Below, piece by piece: positions 1 to 12,619 of a DNA stretch of 64,000 bases. The stretch lies in contig NZ_PYWI01000001.1 of the NCBI RefSeq assembly GCF_003049575.1, positions 310,001 through 374,000 on the forward strand, in the 5' to 3' direction. Positions within the stretch are counted from its first letter, which is position 1; each line of letters opens with the position of its first letter. The position numbers and the translations under genes were made by a program. This DNA comes from Lysinibacillus parviboronicapiens (GTDB taxonomy: Bacteria > Bacillota > Bacilli > Bacillales_A > Planococcaceae). The notes under the pieces are model-generated. The model was not told the origin of the DNA and ran no database searches. It saw only the letters and a list, made by a program, of their open reading frames with translations.

Positions 1-1085
<1,085 letters not shown>

Positions 1086-1086
1086 A

Positions 1087-4000
1087 TTAGTGTACTACCT
1101 CCGCTTTTGGCATTTGTTCTGCTGTGAATGTCATCGATTCGATAACACGCAGCATTGCTTCTGCTGTATCGAGTGAAGTTAAGCAAGGTACGCCGTTTTC
1201 TACAGACTCACGACGGATACGAAAGCCATCACGGGCAGGTTGCTTACCTTTTGTTAATGTGTTTACGACTAACTGTGCTTCACCATTTTGAATTAAATCT
1301 AGTAAAGTTTGTCCTTTTGCACCGATTTTACCAACTACATCCGTACGCACACCAGCTGCTTCAAAGCTTAGTGCTGTACCTTCTGTTGCCACGATGCGGT
1401 AACCTACTGTTGAGAAACGTTTTGCCAGTGCAATTGCTTCATCTTTATCTTTGTCGGACACTGTGAATAATACGGTGCCTTCTGTACGAATCTCCATACC
1501 AGCAGCAACTAAGCCTTTATAAAGAGCTTTTTCTAATGTTGCATCTTTGCCCATTACTTCCCCTGTTGATTTCATTTCAGGGCCTAATGTAATGTCAACG
1601 CGGCGTAATTTTGCGAATGAGAATACTGGTACTTTCACAAATACACCTTTTTGCTCAGCCGCTAAGCCTGTTGGGTAGCCTTGTTCCACGATGGATTTAC
1701 CAAGAATCGCTTTAGTGGCAATATTGGCCATTGGAATATTTGTAATTTTACTTAAGAATGGGACTGTACGAGATGAACGTGGGTTAACCTCGATTACGAA
1801 CACTTCCCCTTGTGAAATGACATATTGTATATTCATTAAACCTACAATGCCCAGACCTTTAGCTAGACGTGTTGTATAATCCACTAATGTATCTTTTTGT
1901 GCCTGTGTTAATTTTTGTGGTGGATAGACAGAAATCGAGTCACCCGAGTGAACCCCTGCACGTTCGATATGCTCCATAATCCCCGGAATTAACACATTTT
2001 CACCGTCGCAAATTGCATCAACTTCGATTTCATTCCCTGTTAAATAACGGTCTACAAGTACAGGATGATCTGGAGATGCTTCTACTGCATTTTCCATATA
2101 GTGTTGAAGTTCTTCTTCGTTATAAACAATTTCCATTGCACGTCCACCAAGTACATAAGAAGGACGAACAAGTACTGGGAAGCCAATTTCCTTGCCAATC
2201 ACAAGCGCTTCCTCAGCTGAAGTAGCTGTTTTACCAAGCGGCTGTGGAATGCCAATTTCATGTAATGCTTGCTCGAACTTATCACGGTTTTCAGCACGAT
2301 CGATGTCTTGTAAAGTTGTACCTAAAATTTTCACACCGTTTTCTTCTAACTTGTCAGCAAGATTAATTGCTGTTTGACCACCGAACTGCACTACAACCCC
2401 AATTGGTTGCTCAAGATCAATGATGTGCATTACGTCTTCGATTGTTAATGGCTCGAAGTATAACTTATCTGAAATCGAGAAGTCCGTTGATACGGTTTCT
2501 GGGTTTGAATTGATAATAATAGCTTCGTAACCAGCTTCCTGAATTGCCCATACAGAGTGTACTGTTGCATAGTCGAACTCTACCCCTTGCCCAATACGGA
2601 TTGGACCTGAACCAAGAACGATTACTGATGGCTTATCAGATTTGATAGATTCATTTTCTTCTTCGTATGTGCCGTAGAAGTATGGTGTTTCCGATTCGAA
2701 TTCTGCTGCACATGTATCAACCATTTTGTAGACAGGAATTATGCCATTTTCTTTACGATAAGCGTAAATAGTTGCTTCATTTGTATCCCAAAGTTCCGCG
2801 ACTTTTTTGTCCGCAAAGCCAAGACGTTTTGCTGTGCGTAATACCTCTTTATCGTTTTTATGGTCAGCAAGTATTTGCTCCATATCTACGATGTTCTTGA
2901 ATTTATTTAAGAAGAATAAGTCAATGGCAGACCATTCATGAATTTGCTCGATTGTCACACCACGACGAAGTGCTTCTCCAATGAAGAATAAACGCTCATC
3001 ACCTGCTTTACGGATACGTTTTTCAATCCAAGAATCCGAATTGTCTTCTGCGTGTTTCAGCTCTAAATGTACTTGACCTGTTTCAAGAGAACGAACTGCT
3101 TTCAGCATCGCTTCCTCAAATGTACGGCCTAGTGCCATTACTTCGCCAGTTGCTTTCATTTGCGTACCTAGATTACGTTTTGCTGATTCAAATTTATCGA
3201 ATGGCCAGCGTGGAATTTTCGCTACGATGTAATCAAGTGCTGGTTCAAAACAAGCATAAGTCGAACCTGTTACAGGGTTTTTAATTTCATCTAATGTTAG
3301 GCCAACAGCAATTTTTGCCGCAAGTTTGGCGATTGGGTAACCTGTTGCTTTTGACGCTAATGCCGAAGATCGTGATACACGTGGGTTTACTTCAATTACA
3401 TAGTAATTAAAGCTATATGGATCAAGAGCTAACTGTACGTTACAACCACCTTCGATTTTCAATGCACGAATAATATCTAGTGAAATATTACGTAGCATTT
3501 GGTTTTCACGGTCTGATAATGTTTGTGTCGGTGCCACTACGATAGAGTCACCTGTATGAATACCCACTGGGTCAACGTTTTCCATGTTACATACGACGAT
3601 GGCATTATCCGCAGCATCACGCATTACTTCATATTCAATCTCTTTATAGCCAGCGATTGATTTTTCCAGTAAACATTGTGTTACTGGAGAATATTTCAAT
3701 CCTGATGTTACGATTTCTTCTAGGTCTTGGTCATTGTAGCAAATACCGCCGCCTGTACCGCCAAGTGTAAATGCCGGACGTACGATTACTGGGTAGCCAA
3801 TGCGCGCTACTAATGCTTTTGCTTCTGTCATGTTATGGATAATGTCTGACTCAGGTACTGGAGCACCAAGTTCATACATTAAGTTACGGAATAAATCACG
3901 GTCTTCTGCTTTATGAATGGCATCTAATTTTGTTCCTAAAATTTCGATGTTCAATTCGTTTAAAATACCCGATTCGTCTAACTCGATGGCCATGTTTAGA

Positions 4001-4284
4001 CCTGTTTGACCACCTAGCGTTGGCAGGATTGCATCTGGACGTTCTTTACGTAAAATACGTGATACGAATTCAAGTGTAATTGGCTCGATGTATACTTTGT
4101 CTGCAATTTCAGTATCTGTCATGATTGTCGCAGGATTTGAGTTAATTAAAATAACACGGTAGCCTTCTTCTTTTAATGACAGACAAGCTTGTGTTCCTGC
4201 GTAGTCAAATTCTGCTGCTTGTCCGATTACGATTGGGCCTGACCCGATTACTAAAATAGTTTCTATATCTGTACGTTTAGGCAT
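1087..4284 (-). CDS. carB: Carbamoyl-phosphate synthase large subunit (pyrimidine pathway)
   Basis: This 1065-residue protein makes carbamoyl phosphate from ammonia, bicarbonate and two ATP, receiving ammonia from the CarA subunit. It is a full-length tandem of two ATP-grasp halves: each begins with a glycine-rich loop ([20 protein letters not shown] near residue 15 and [18 protein letters not shown] near 560), and a C-terminal allosteric MGS-like domain follows from about 930. It overlaps carA by 8 bases. Its place between carA and pyrK makes it the pyrimidine-linked enzyme (pyrAB in Bacillus). A separate arginine-linked copy elsewhere cannot be excluded. Confidence 0.97.
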   Translation of the reverse strand: MPKRTDIETILVIGSGPIVIGQAAEFDYAGTQACLSLKEEGYRVILINSNPATIMTDTEIADKVYIEPITLEFVSRILRKERPDAILPTLGGQTGLNMAIELDESGILNELNIEILGTKLDAIHKAEDRDLFRNLMYELGAPVPESDIIHNMTEAKALVARIGYPVIVRPAFTLGGTGGGICYNDQDLEEIVTSGLKYSPVTQCLLEKSIAGYKEIEYEVMRDAADNAIVVCNMENVDPVGIHTGDSIVVAPTQTLSDRENQMLRNISLDIIRALKIEGGCNVQLALDPYSFNYYVIEVNPRVSRSSALASKATGYPIAKLAAKIAVGLTLDEIKNPVTGSTYACFEPALDYIVAKIPRWPFDKFESAKRNLGTQMKATGEVMALGRTFEEAMLKAVRSLETGQVHLELKHAEDNSDSWIEKRIRKAGDERLFFIGEALRRGVTIEQIHEWSAIDLFFLNKFKNIVDMEQILADHKNDKEVLRTAKRLGFADKKVAELWDTNEATIYAYRKENGIIPVYKMVDTCAAEFESETPYFYGTYEEENESIKSDKPSVIVLGSGPIRIGQGVEFDYATVHSVWAIQEAGYEAIIINSNPETVSTDFSISDKLYFEPLTIEDVMHIIDLEQPIGVVVQFGGQTAINLADKLEENGVKILGTTLQDIDRAENRDKFEQALHEIGIPQPLGKTATSAEEALVIGKEIGFPVLVRPSYVLGGRAMEIVYNEEELQHYMENAVEASPDHPVLVDRYLTGNEIEVDAICDGENVLIPGIMEHIERAGVHSGDSISVYPPQKLTQAQKDTLVDYTTRLAKGLGIVGLMNIQYVISQGEVFVIEVNPRSSRTVPFLSKITNIPMANIATKAILGKSIVEQGYPTGLAAEQKGVFVKVPVFSFAKLRRVDITLGPEMKSTGEVMGKDATLEKALYKGLVAAGMEIRTEGTVLFTVSDKDKDEAIALAKRFSTVGYRIVATEGTALSFEAAGVRTDVVGKIGAKGQTLLDLIQNGEAQLVVNTLTKGKQPARDGFRIRRESVENGVPCLTSLDTAEAMLRVIESMTFTAEQMPKAEVVH

Positions 4285-5377
4285 GTTGTTTCCCCTTCCC
4301 TGCTTCTACTTCCATCATTTCGATAAATTCATCAAATAAGTGATTTGAATCTTCTGGACCTGGTGATGCTTCTGGGTGATATTGCACTGTGAAGATTGGG
4401 TATTTCTTATGGCGAACCCCTTCACAAGTACCATCATTTAATGCGATATGTGTTAATTCTAAATCTGTGTCTTTTAAAGAATCGATGTCGACTGCATAGC
4501 CGTGATTTTGCGATGTTAAATCTGTACGTCCTGTACGTAAATCTTTTACTGGATGGTTACCTCCGCGGTGACCGAATGGTAATTTGAATGACTTCGCACC
4601 ACTTGCTAATGAGAAGATTTGGTGACCTAGGCAAATACCGAACATTGGCACTTTTCCGATTAAATTGCGCACTGTTTCGATGCCTTCTTCAACATCCTCT
4701 GGGTTACCAGGGCCGTTTGACAGCATAATGCCATCTGGATGCCATGCTAAAATTTCTTCTGCTGGTGTATTGTAAGGTACAACAAGTACGTCACAGTCGC
4801 GTTTATTTAACTCACGCAGAATACCGTGCTTCATTCCATAGTCGATTAACACAACTCGCTTGCCACGACCTGGTGATGGATAAGCAGCTTTTGGTGTTAC
4901 TTCACGAACATGATGTGTAATCGCTGGTGTAGTTTGAAGCTTTGCTACAATTTCCTCAACATTTACTTCTTCGTCCGCCGCAGTCAAAATAGCTTTTACT
5001 GAACCTTTGTTACGAATAATACGTGTTAATTTACGTGTGTCGATGCCTTCAATCCCAGGAATATCCTTTGATGTTAAGTACTCGTCTACAGTTAAATCAC
5101 ATCGGAAGTTTGAGGGTATTTTTGCTAACTCACGTACAACGAAGCCGCGAATTGCTGGTGTAATCGATTCGAAATCATCACGGTTAATACCGTAGTTACC
5201 GATTAATGGGTATGTTAACGTTACAATTTGTCCGTAGAACGAAGGATCTGAAATTGTTTCCTGATAACCTGTCATGCCTGTCGTGAACACAACCTCTCCT
5301 TGTGAAGCGCGCTCACTACCGAACGCTGTACCTGTGAATACTGTGCCATCTTCTAAAATAAGTAAACGTTTTTTCAT
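4277..5377 (-). CDS. carA: Carbamoyl-phosphate synthase small (glutaminase) subunit
   Basis: This 366-residue protein hydrolyses glutamine to feed ammonia to CarB. The N-terminal CPSase small-chain domain covers about residues 1-150. The C-terminal class I glutamine amidotransferase domain shows the nucleophilic Cys in FGICLGHQI and the catalytic His and Glu in [11 protein letters not shown]. The ATG overlaps the pyrC stop by one base (TAATG), and the end overlaps the carB start by 8 bases, so the three genes look tightly coupled. Length is normal for the family. Confidence 0.97.
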   Translation of the reverse strand: MKKRLLILEDGTVFTGTAFGSERASQGEVVFTTGMTGYQETISDPSFYGQIVTLTYPLIGNYGINRDDFESITPAIRGFVVRELAKIPSNFRCDLTVDEYLTSKDIPGIEGIDTRKLTRIIRNKGSVKAILTAADEEVNVEEIVAKLQTTPAITHHVREVTPKAAYPSPGRGKRVVLIDYGMKHGILRELNKRDCDVLVVPYNTPAEEILAWHPDGIMLSNGPGNPEDVEEGIETVRNLIGKVPMFGICLGHQIFSLASGAKSFKLPFGHRGGNHPVKDLRTGRTDLTSQNHGYAVDIDSLKDTDLELTHIALNDGTCEGVRHKKYPIFTVQYHPEASPGPEDSNHLFDEFIEMMEVEAGKGKQHA

Positions 5378-6654
5378 TACTCTGCCTCCTGGTATACGAT
5401 ATTACCTTCAAAAATTGTTACAACCGGCCAACCCTTAGCCGCCCAGCCATTGAATGGTGTATTACGGCCTTTTGATACAAAACCTTCTGCATCAATTGTT
5501 TGTTCTTTCGTTAAATCAATTAAAATCATGTCTGCAGAAGCACCCACTTCTAATGTGCCATATGGTAAGTCAAAAATTTGTGCTGCCTTGACAGTCATCC
5601 AATCGATCAATTGCTTTAATGTCCACTTACCCGTTTCTACAAATTGTGTGTAGAGCAGTGGGAAAGCTGTTTCAAAACCTACAATACCAAATGGTGCACC
5701 CACCATGCCGCAGCATTTTTCTTCTACTGTATGTGGTGCATGATCTGTTGCGATGCAGTCAATCGTGCCATCTAGTAACGCTGCATGTAGGGAGTCTTTG
5801 TCATCTAGTCCACGTAATGGTGGGTTCATTTTCCAGTTTGCATCATCTGATGGGATGTCCATTTCTTCAAGTAATAAGTGATGCGGACAAACTTCTGCTG
5901 TTACGCGTATACCCGCTGCTTTTGCATCACGTACTGCGCGCACAGATTCCTTCGTTGATACATGACAGACGTGATAACGTGCATCTGCTGCTTCTGCAAG
6001 GAGAACGTCACGTGCAATTTGTACAGATTCACAAATCGACGGAATTCCTGGTAAACCTAGTTCAACATTGCGTTTGCCTTCATGCATAACGCCGTCGTAA
6101 ATCAGTGAGTTATCTTCACAGTGTGCCACTACGACCATATCGTGCTTTGCAGCCTCTTTCATTTGTTCATACATTGTCGAAGCTAGTTGGATGCCTACAC
6201 CATCATCGGAAAATGCTACAGCGCCTTGAGCTTTTAACTCCTCAATGCTAGTACGAACTTCACCTGAAATATCCTTTGTTAAGGAACCATATGGTAATAC
6301 GCGAATTATTGCGCTTTCCTTAATTAAGCCGTTAATTAGTTGCATATTTTCAACTGAATCAGGTACAGGCTTCGTATTTGGCATGGCACAGATTGTTGTG
6401 AAACCGCCCTTTGCTGCTGAAGCCGAGCCTGTTGCAATTGTTTCCTTATGTTCAAAACCTGGCTCTCGCAAATGTGTGTGAACATCGACAAATCCTGGTG
6501 CTACAACCAATCCATGTCCCTCGATGATTGTTGCGCCGTCTACATTTACATTTTGTCCTATTGCAGTAATTTGCCCATCAGCCATGGCGATATTTACTGT
6601 TTCAAGTTCGCCCTGTTCGTTTAACATTTGTACATTTCGAAGTACTTTTGCCAT
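5377..6654 (-). CDS. pyrC: Dihydroorotase
   Basis: This 425-residue amidohydrolase cyclises carbamoyl aspartate to dihydroorotate. It has the zinc-binding HTHLREPG motif near residue 59, further metal-site histidines in VVAHCED and YHVCHVST, and the active-site Asp in CIATDHAPH. This is the class I type that sits in Gram-positive pyr operons. It lies one base after pyrB and overlaps carA by one base, so it is part of the same transcript. Confidence 0.97.
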   Translation of the reverse strand: MAKVLRNVQMLNEQGELETVNIAMADGQITAIGQNVNVDGATIIEGHGLVVAPGFVDVHTHLREPGFEHKETIATGSASAAKGGFTTICAMPNTKPVPDSVENMQLINGLIKESAIIRVLPYGSLTKDISGEVRTSIEELKAQGAVAFSDDGVGIQLASTMYEQMKEAAKHDMVVVAHCEDNSLIYDGVMHEGKRNVELGLPGIPSICESVQIARDVLLAEAADARYHVCHVSTKESVRAVRDAKAAGIRVTAEVCPHHLLLEEMDIPSDDANWKMNPPLRGLDDKDSLHAALLDGTIDCIATDHAPHTVEEKCCGMVGAPFGIVGFETAFPLLYTQFVETGKWTLKQLIDWMTVKAAQIFDLPYGTLEVGASADMILIDLTKEQTIDAEGFVSKGRNTPFNGWAAKGWPVVTIFEGNIVYQEAE

Positions 6655-6655
6655 A

Positions 6656-7537
6656 TTATTCTCTCTCCTTTAAAATGGTTTCAACAATTGCCATTCGAGT
6701 GAATACACCGTTGCGCACTTGATCAAAAATTCGAGAACGCTTGCACTCTACTAGCTCTGACACTATTTCTACATCGCGGTTAACTGGTGCTGGATGCATA
6801 ATAATCGCTCTATCTTTCATTTGTTTTTCACGTTCAATCGTTAAACCATACTTTTCATGATATTCTTCTTTTGAAAAGCTTTTGTTAACCTTATGACGCT
6901 CATGTTGTACACGAAGTAACATAATGACATCACTTATTTCGATTAAATCATCCCAAGAGTGGTGGGCTTCAAAGCTACCTGTCCATTCTTCTGGACATAG
7001 GAAGTGAACATTTGCTCCTAAACGCCGTAATGCAGTAGCATTTGATTTTGCAACGCGGCTATGTGAGATATCACCAGCAATCGTAATATTCAACCCTTCA
7101 AAAGATCCAAACTCTTTTTTTATTGTGTAAAGGTCAAGTAGTGATTGCGAGGGATGTTGGCCTGCGCCATCGCCTGCGTTAATAATCGCAACGTTAATGC
7201 CTTCAAGCAGTTCATTGTAATACTCATCCTCTTTTGCTCGAATGACCACTGCATCCATACCAATCATTTCCAATGTCTTTACTGTATCATACATTGTTTC
7301 TCCCTTTGTTACGCTGGAAAAGCTAGCATCAAACGGAATAACTGTACAGCCAACTTTGCGCTCTGCCATTTCAAAGCTCGTTTTCGTACGCGTACTTGGT
7401 TCAAAAAATAAGTTTGCTACGTTGTAGGTGCGAGATAACGATGATGCTTCTCCATTTTCAAAAGCATGCGCACGATTTAGGATGTTGTTAATTTCTTCAG
7501 TTGTTAAATATTCCATCGATAATAAGTCCTTCATCAT
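6656..7537 (-). CDS. pyrB: Aspartate carbamoyltransferase catalytic chain
   Basis: This 293-residue enzyme condenses carbamoyl phosphate with aspartate in the first committed pyrimidine step. The carbamoyl-phosphate motif [12 protein letters not shown] is near residue 45, and the aspartate-side motif PAPVNRDVE lies toward the end. No regulatory chain (pyrI) is present, as usual in Bacilli. The start could be either of two adjacent Met codons; the second (7534) is better spaced from GGAGGT. It is the first gene after the second PyrR attenuator. Confidence 0.97.
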   Translation of the reverse strand: MMKDLLSMEYLTTEEINNILNRAHAFENGEASSLSRTYNVANLFFEPSTRTKTSFEMAERKVGCTVIPFDASFSSVTKGETMYDTVKTLEMIGMDAVVIRAKEDEYYNELLEGINVAIINAGDGAGQHPSQSLLDLYTIKKEFGSFEGLNITIAGDISHSRVAKSNATALRRLGANVHFLCPEEWTGSFEAHHSWDDLIEISDVIMLLRVQHERHKVNKSFSKEEYHEKYGLTIEREKQMKDRAIIMHPAPVNRDVEIVSELVECKRSRIFDQVRNGVFTRMAIVETILKERE

Positions 7538-7733
7538 GTACCTCCGTAAGGTTGTGTGTCATGAACGCCTATGTAGGACGTTCTTCATTATCCTACTCGC
7601 TGAATAACCTTCCAATTTGCCTCGGCGTATTTGAACCCACATCATAAATCTTCTTTGCATAATTAATGACTTTTTTAATTTACTTGGGTCCCTACGTTTT
7701 TGCGTAAAAATTATTCAGCAAGATGAATAATAT

Positions 7734-7762
7734 AAAAGCCCCGCTGATGTCATCAACGAGGC
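7734..7762 (-). terminator. Intrinsic terminator of the pyrP-pyrB attenuator
   Basis: On the minus strand an 11-pair stem (GCCTCGTTGAT with ATCAGCGGGGC, two or three G-U pairs) is followed by TTTTATATT. It lies about 75 bases downstream of the PyrR binding loop and about 200 bases before pyrB, as expected for the terminator arm of a PyrR attenuator. Confidence 0.85.
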
Positions 7763-7860
7763 ATAAGGAGGCGTGACAAGTTAAAGTTAGAACGCATTCA
7801 AACTTTTACCTTGTCCACATCTTCCCCTTTTTTGCCTCTCTGGACAATTCATTAAAAGGT
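7734..7860 (-). promoter_or_regulatory. PyrR-dependent attenuator between pyrP and pyrB
   Basis: The minus strand has a binding-loop core TCCAGAGAGGC at 7834-7845. It matches the known PyrR consensus ARUCCNGNGAGGYU except at the two ends. It is followed by a terminator at 7734-7762. UMP- or UTP-bound PyrR should stabilise the loop and let the terminator form, lowering transcription of pyrB and the genes after it. The whole 7538-7873 gap is accounted for by this element and a roughly 200-base leader to pyrB. Confidence 0.88.
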
Positions 7861-7873
7861 ACTGCTTATTTAA

Positions 7874-9163
7874 TTAATCATAGTTCGCAACTTCTTTATC
7901 TCGTCCCGGTAATGCTAGGTTTAAAATGACACCTATAATTGCGGCTAATGCCATACCTTCAATGGCGAAGGAATCAGTAAATTTAAGCGCCGCGCCGCCT
8001 ATTCCGACTACTAAGATCACAGATGCAATAACCATGTTACGATTATTACCAAAGTCTACGTTGTTTTCAACAAGCATGCGTAGACCACTTGAAGCGATAA
8101 TACCAAACAATAAGATTGAAATCCCACCAAGAACTGCTGTCGGTATTGTCGAAATTAATGCCATTGCTTTCCCGAAGAATGATACGACAATCGCAATGAC
8201 TGCTGCTCCCATGATAACATACACGGAGTAAACACGAGTGATTGCTAACACACCAATATTTTCGCCGTATGTTGTTTTTGGTGGCCCACCGATAAAGGAA
8301 CTTACTAACGTTCCTAAACCATCCCCTAAAATTGAGCGATGAAGACCAGGATCTTTTATATAATTGCGGTTAACGACTTTCCCTAAAACTAACTGGTGCC
8401 CAATATGTTCAGAAATTGTCACGATAACAATCGGTACCATTGCAAGTAAAATTTTAGCTGTAATATTGAATTCATAATCCACGCCAGGAATTAAGAAGTC
8501 CGGTAAAGCGAAAAATGTTGCTTCTTTTACTGGTGTGAAATCAATAATTCCGATGATGACTGAATAAATATATCCCACAATAAGTCCCATCAGGATTGGC
8601 ATCGCACTTAAAATATTCTTGAAATATACTGTGAAAATAATGGCTGCAAATAATGTTACAAGCGCTGCTGTGAAGTGAAGGAAATTATATTCCCCGTCCA
8701 CGTTCATCGCCATATTTACTGCTGTACCCGACAATCCTAAACCAATTACGATTATAACTGGTGCTACTACAATCGGAGGCAGTAAGCGCATTAACCACTT
8801 ATACCCTGTTCTCCATATTAATAAAGATACTATACCGTACACTAAGCCGACCGCCATTGCGCCTATCATCGCGTTTCCTGGACTTACACTTGCACCATCT
8901 TCAGTTAAACCATTAGCAGCAATTAAAATCGGTGAAATAAAGGCGAATGATGAACCTAAGTAAGCTGGTACTTTAAACTGCGTGACTAATAAGAATATAA
9001 GTGTTGCAATCCCACTTGTTAAAAGCGCAATTGCTGGGCTAAGTCCTACAAGTTGAGGTACTAAGATCGTTGACCCAAACATGGCAAACATATGCTGGAA
9101 ACTTAATGTCACCAATTGTATGGGGGTTGGTTTATCATTAATATCTAATACTGCCTTTGACAT
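7874..9163 (-). CDS. pyrP: Uracil permease
   Basis: This 429-residue membrane protein belongs to the nucleobase:cation symporter-2 family, with about 12-14 hydrophobic segments. Its N-terminal part has the family-typical LSFQHMFAMFGSTILVP, and the middle has the substrate-site-like region TISEHIGHQL and GPPKTTYGENIG. It imports uracil for salvage. It lies only 20 bases after pyrR, with no room for an attenuator between the two genes, so pyrR and pyrP should be co-regulated by the leader attenuator alone. Confidence 0.96.
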   Translation of the reverse strand: MSKAVLDINDKPTPIQLVTLSFQHMFAMFGSTILVPQLVGLSPAIALLTSGIATLIFLLVTQFKVPAYLGSSFAFISPILIAANGLTEDGASVSPGNAMIGAMAVGLVYGIVSLLIWRTGYKWLMRLLPPIVVAPVIIVIGLGLSGTAVNMAMNVDGEYNFLHFTAALVTLFAAIIFTVYFKNILSAMPILMGLIVGYIYSVIIGIIDFTPVKEATFFALPDFLIPGVDYEFNITAKILLAMVPIVIVTISEHIGHQLVLGKVVNRNYIKDPGLHRSILGDGLGTLVSSFIGGPPKTTYGENIGVLAITRVYSVYVIMGAAVIAIVVSFFGKAMALISTIPTAVLGGISILLFGIIASSGLRMLVENNVDFGNNRNMVIASVILVVGIGGAALKFTDSFAIEGMALAAIIGVILNLALPGRDKEVANYD

Positions 9164-9183
9164 ATGGTTTCCTCACTTTATAG

Positions 9184-9771
<588 letters not shown>

Positions 9772-9862
9772 TTAACGAAACTTACATTGTCAGGAATTCT
9801 TTTTCATCCTGCCGATTATCATTAGTTAACAAATCAGGGTTTCGCGTTTGTTGCATGGAATT

Positions 9863-9897
9863 AAAAAACCTCTCGAGGCGAATAGCCTGAGAGGGTT
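9863..9897 (-). terminator. Intrinsic terminator of the pyr leader attenuator
   Basis: On the minus strand CCTCTCAGGC pairs with GCCTCGAGAGG (one bulge) around TATTC, followed by TTTTTT. It is the terminator arm of the PyrR leader upstream of pyrR. Confidence 0.9.
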
Positions 9898-10022
9898 ATA
9901 TACGTGTTCAAATAGCATGTTGAAAAATTTGCAGCACAAATTTTTGCAACACTATCACATGTACCTTCTCAGCCTCTCTGGACTGTTCTTAAAGGTGAAT
10001 ATTTAGTTAAGTTTTCATTCAC
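9863..10022 (-). promoter_or_regulatory. PyrR-dependent leader attenuator upstream of pyrR
   Basis: The minus-strand leader carries AGTCCAGAGAGGCT at 9971-9984, a perfect match to the PyrR binding-loop consensus ARUCCNGNGAGGYU. A long AT-rich hairpin at about 9917-9954 and then the terminator at 9863-9897 follow. The order of binding loop, antiterminator region and terminator is that of the B. subtilis pyr attenuators. It should reduce the whole operon when pyrimidines are abundant. Confidence 0.92.
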
Positions 10023-10029
10023 TTTCGTT

Positions 10030-10058
10030 AGTATAGACCTTCTTTAAATATCCGTCAA
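10030..10058 (-). promoter_or_regulatory. Sigma-A promoter of the pyr operon
   Basis: On the minus strand TTGACG (10053-10058) and TATACT (10030-10035) are separated by exactly 17 bases. The -35 box covers the rluD stop codon (10055-10057). The predicted transcript starts near 10023, just ahead of the PyrR leader. Confidence 0.85.
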
Positions 10059-10966
10059 TGGTTATTTCTTAATTCAGCTAATAATTGCACATAATCAGCA
10101 GGAAGTGGTGCTTCATACTCCATATACTCACCAGACGTAGGATGATCAAATCCTAGTATACCCGCATGCAATACTTGTCCACCAAAATCAATGGTCTTTT
10201 TCGGTCCATATTTTGGATCTCCAACAAGGGGGTACCCTATATATTTCATATGCACACGAATTTGATGTGTTCGCCCTGTCTCTAGGCGACATTCTACAAG
10301 CGTGTAATCACCAAATCGTTCAGTTACTTGGAAATGTGTCACTGCATGTTTGCCATTATCCACAACCGCTTGTTTCTGTCTGTCTTTTTGGTCACGTCCG
10401 ATTGGAGCATCGATCGTCCCTTTATCGTGTGCGATATGCCCATGTACAAGGGCCGTATATTTACGAGTTACGGTTTTTTTCACCAGCTGATCAACTAATG
10501 ATTCGTGTGCCGTATCATTTTTTGCAACCATTAATAAACCCGATGTGTCCTTATCGATTCGATGCACAATGCCTGGACGCATTACACCATTAATGCCCGA
10601 TAAATCTTTGCAATGATACATCAATCCATTTACGAGTGTGCCTGTCAAATGACCTGGTGCCGGATGAACGACCATCCCCTTCGGCTTGTTGACAACAAGT
10701 ACATCCGCATCCTCATAGACGATATCAAGGTCTAAGTTTTCAGCTATTACATCTAAAGGCTCTGCCTCTGGCACAGTAATTTCGACAATATCGCCTGCTT
10801 TTACTTTGTACTTCGCTTTTACTATCTCACCATTTACTTTGACAATACCTTCTGAAACCCAATTGCCAATTTGTGTACGTGACCATTCTGTTTGCACAGT
10901 TGAAAGCGCCTTATCAATGCGCTCTCCCTGTTGCTGTTCTTCAATTGTATATGTTACTTGCGTCAT
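10055..10966 (-). CDS. rluD: RluD-family 23S rRNA pseudouridine synthase (YlyB-type)
   Basis: This 303-residue protein has an N-terminal S4 RNA-binding domain (about residues 10-75, GQRIDKALS-like start) and a pseudouridine synthase domain with the catalytic Asp in HRIDKDTSGLLM. It is expected to isomerise uridines in 23S rRNA. The start ATG overlaps the lspA stop in ATGA form, so it is coupled to lspA; the lspA-rluD-pyr order is conserved in Bacilli. The exact target uridines cannot be told from sequence, and the Bacillus name would be ylyB. Confidence 0.93.
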   Translation of the reverse strand: MTQVTYTIEEQQQGERIDKALSTVQTEWSRTQIGNWVSEGIVKVNGEIVKAKYKVKAGDIVEITVPEAEPLDVIAENLDLDIVYEDADVLVVNKPKGMVVHPAPGHLTGTLVNGLMYHCKDLSGINGVMRPGIVHRIDKDTSGLLMVAKNDTAHESLVDQLVKKTVTRKYTALVHGHIAHDKGTIDAPIGRDQKDRQKQAVVDNGKHAVTHFQVTERFGDYTLVECRLETGRTHQIRVHMKYIGYPLVGDPKYGPKKTIDFGGQVLHAGILGFDHPTSGEYMEYEAPLPADYVQLLAELRNNH

Positions 10967-11442
10967 TGTTTCACCTGTTTCTTTTCTTTTTTATCTTCGA
11001 TGATTAAACCAATCATTAGGACAACTACAGCAACTGTTAATGCCGCATCTGCAATATTAAAGATAGGGAAATCATAATTCATCACTGGGATTAATACATC
11101 AACAAAATCGACTACTTCACCTCTAAATAAACGGTCGATAAAGTTACCTATAGCTCCCCCCAGCAATAGCATTAAGCCCACTTGGAAAATCGGTTTTCCC
11201 TTAGCTTCTTTGTGATAAAAGTAAATGATGGCAATAATAACGCCCACTGTCACAATCGTAAACAACCACATTTGTCCTTCTAACATGCCCCATGCTGCCC
11301 CTCTATTTCGATGAGATAGAATACCAAACCAAGGGTCCCACACAGAAATACGCTCACCATACTCCATATTTTTCACAATTAGCCATTTTGTCCATTGATC
11401 TAAAAGAATCACAAAAGCGGCCAATCCATAATATTTATACAC
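10963..11442 (-). CDS. lspA: Signal peptidase II (lipoprotein signal peptidase)
   Basis: This is an inner-membrane aspartyl protease of about 159 residues that cleaves prolipoproteins before the lipid-modified Cys. It has four membrane segments and the family motifs SHRNRGAAWG, GNFIDR with one catalytic Asp, and FNIADAAL with the other. I prefer the GTG at 11440-11442. GGAGG sits 7 bases upstream of it, whereas an ATG at 11446-11448 directly abuts GGAGGA and would leave no spacer. The GTG start also gives an N-terminus (MYKYYGLAAF) that resembles the Bacillus protein. Confidence 0.94.
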   Translation of the reverse strand: MYKYYGLAAFVILLDQWTKWLIVKNMEYGERISVWDPWFGILSHRNRGAAWGMLEGQMWLFTIVTVGVIIAIIYFYHKEAKGKPIFQVGLMLLLGGAIGNFIDRLFRGEVVDFVDVLIPVMNYDFPIFNIADAALTVAVVVLMIGLIIEDKKEKKQVKQ

Positions 11443-11547
11443 AGCCATTCCTCCGTTCGCTCAACATCTTACCTATTCTACCATAAGAGCCTATATAGGA
11501 ATAACTAATATATCATGAAAATATTGTTGAAAAAACAATAGGAGCAA

Positions 11548-11603
11548 GGTCAGCAACGCTCGGGGAGTCTCAAGCATCGCTCGGGTCTAGGTCAGCTACG
11601 CCC
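11548..11603. repeat. Three degenerate copies of a GC-rich ~20-base unit
   Basis: In the gap between lspA and the chemotaxis gene the plus strand reads GGTCAGCAACGCTCGGG (11548), TCTCAAGCATCGCTCGGG (11568) and GGTCAGCTACGCCC (11590), spaced about 20-22 bases. It is richer in GC than its surroundings. No coding frame or clear terminator is associated with it. Function unknown. Confidence 0.5.
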
Positions 11604-11610
11604 TTCTGTT

Positions 11611-12603
11611 TCACGATAGCCTTTGTTGACGCACTGCCTCTGCTAAATAATAGAGCTGCGCTATATAGGAGGTAATGTCATTCGCATTGTAAAATTTATC
11701 CTGCGAGAAGGCATATAATTCATTAATTTCTTCAATGGAAATCTGCGTTGCTTCCATAATTGCCAGAAGCTGTATTTGAAAAGCAGTCACTTCTGACATC
11801 GTTTGATTCGTTGCCTGCTGAATGGCAGACATATTGGTAAATAACAATTTTTCTGATTGCTCGATTTTCTCAAAAAAGGTCATTGTATAGTTCGCCATAT
11901 TTTGTGTTTCGCTAACAACTTGCGCCTCATGCTGCATTGTCGTAGATAGTAGCTCCATTCGTCCCACGATATCAGTCACTTTTGTCCGAATATGTACCAA
12001 AGCATCTTTACTTTGCTCAGCCAATTTCCGCACTTCTTGTGCCACAACCGCAAAACCTTTACCATGTTCACCCGCACGTGCAGCTTCAATCGATGCATTT
12101 AATGCAAGAAGGTTCGTTTGATCAGCGATATCACTAATCATTTTCGTAAATGCCATAATATTATTTGTTTCTATTTGAACATCTTTCAATGACTGTTCTA
12201 ACCGATTGAACACAGCCATTACTTTTTCCATTTGTCCAAAAAGCTTCGTCATATTGTTATTGCCTTCTGCCACTAGACGGATGTTCTCCTTGCCCTGACC
12301 TTCTACATCTTTTGTGATTTCATGGACATGCTCTGTCTCGCTGACTATTCTCTCAGCACCTTTGCGGGAATCATTTAATGCTTGCTGTTGTATTGCAAGT
12401 GATTTCTTAATACCTGTTATCTGTTCGATAAATAAACTATCAGCTTTTGCATTTTTTTCGTTGGCTGTACTCAATAATCCAATTAAATCAAACATACCGT
12501 TTAAAATCATATCGCGCTCTTCTTTTTTTAAGCCATTAATTTCTAGTCTAAGCGCTTCTTCATGATGTTCGTCTTTAGGACGTATGAAAAATTGTTTTAG
12601 CAT
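11611..12603 (-). CDS. Soluble methyl-accepting chemotaxis-type signalling protein
   Basis: This protein of about 330 residues has no membrane segment or signal peptide. The first 70 residues are a short helical region with no recognised ligand-binding domain. The rest is a coiled-coil signalling module with the conserved hairpin tip [20 protein letters not shown] followed by [12 protein letters not shown]. The start at 12601-12603 is preceded by GGGAGAAAGAAG; a TTG farther upstream lacks this. It sits 16 bases after a FIST-domain gene, so the two are probably co-transcribed, and the FIST protein is a candidate for the sensory input. The receptor's specific role is unknown. Confidence 0.88.
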   Translation of the reverse strand: MLKQFFIRPKDEHHEEALRLEINGLKKEERDMILNGMFDLIGLLSTANEKNAKADSLFIEQITGIKKSLAIQQQALNDSRKGAERIVSETEHVHEITKDVEGQGKENIRLVAEGNNNMTKLFGQMEKVMAVFNRLEQSLKDVQIETNNIMAFTKMISDIADQTNLLALNASIEAARAGEHGKGFAVVAQEVRKLAEQSKDALVHIRTKVTDIVGRMELLSTTMQHEAQVVSETQNMANYTMTFFEKIEQSEKLLFTNMSAIQQATNQTMSEVTAFQIQLLAIMEATQISIEEINELYAFSQDKFYNANDITSYIAQLYYLAEAVRQQRLS

Positions 12604-12619
12604 CTTCTTTCTCCCGTCA

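Noticed and set aside
1155-2377. Several open frames on the plus strand opposite carB
   Set aside because: They are shadows of carB on the other strand, with no ribosome sites and low-complexity products rich in Leu and His.
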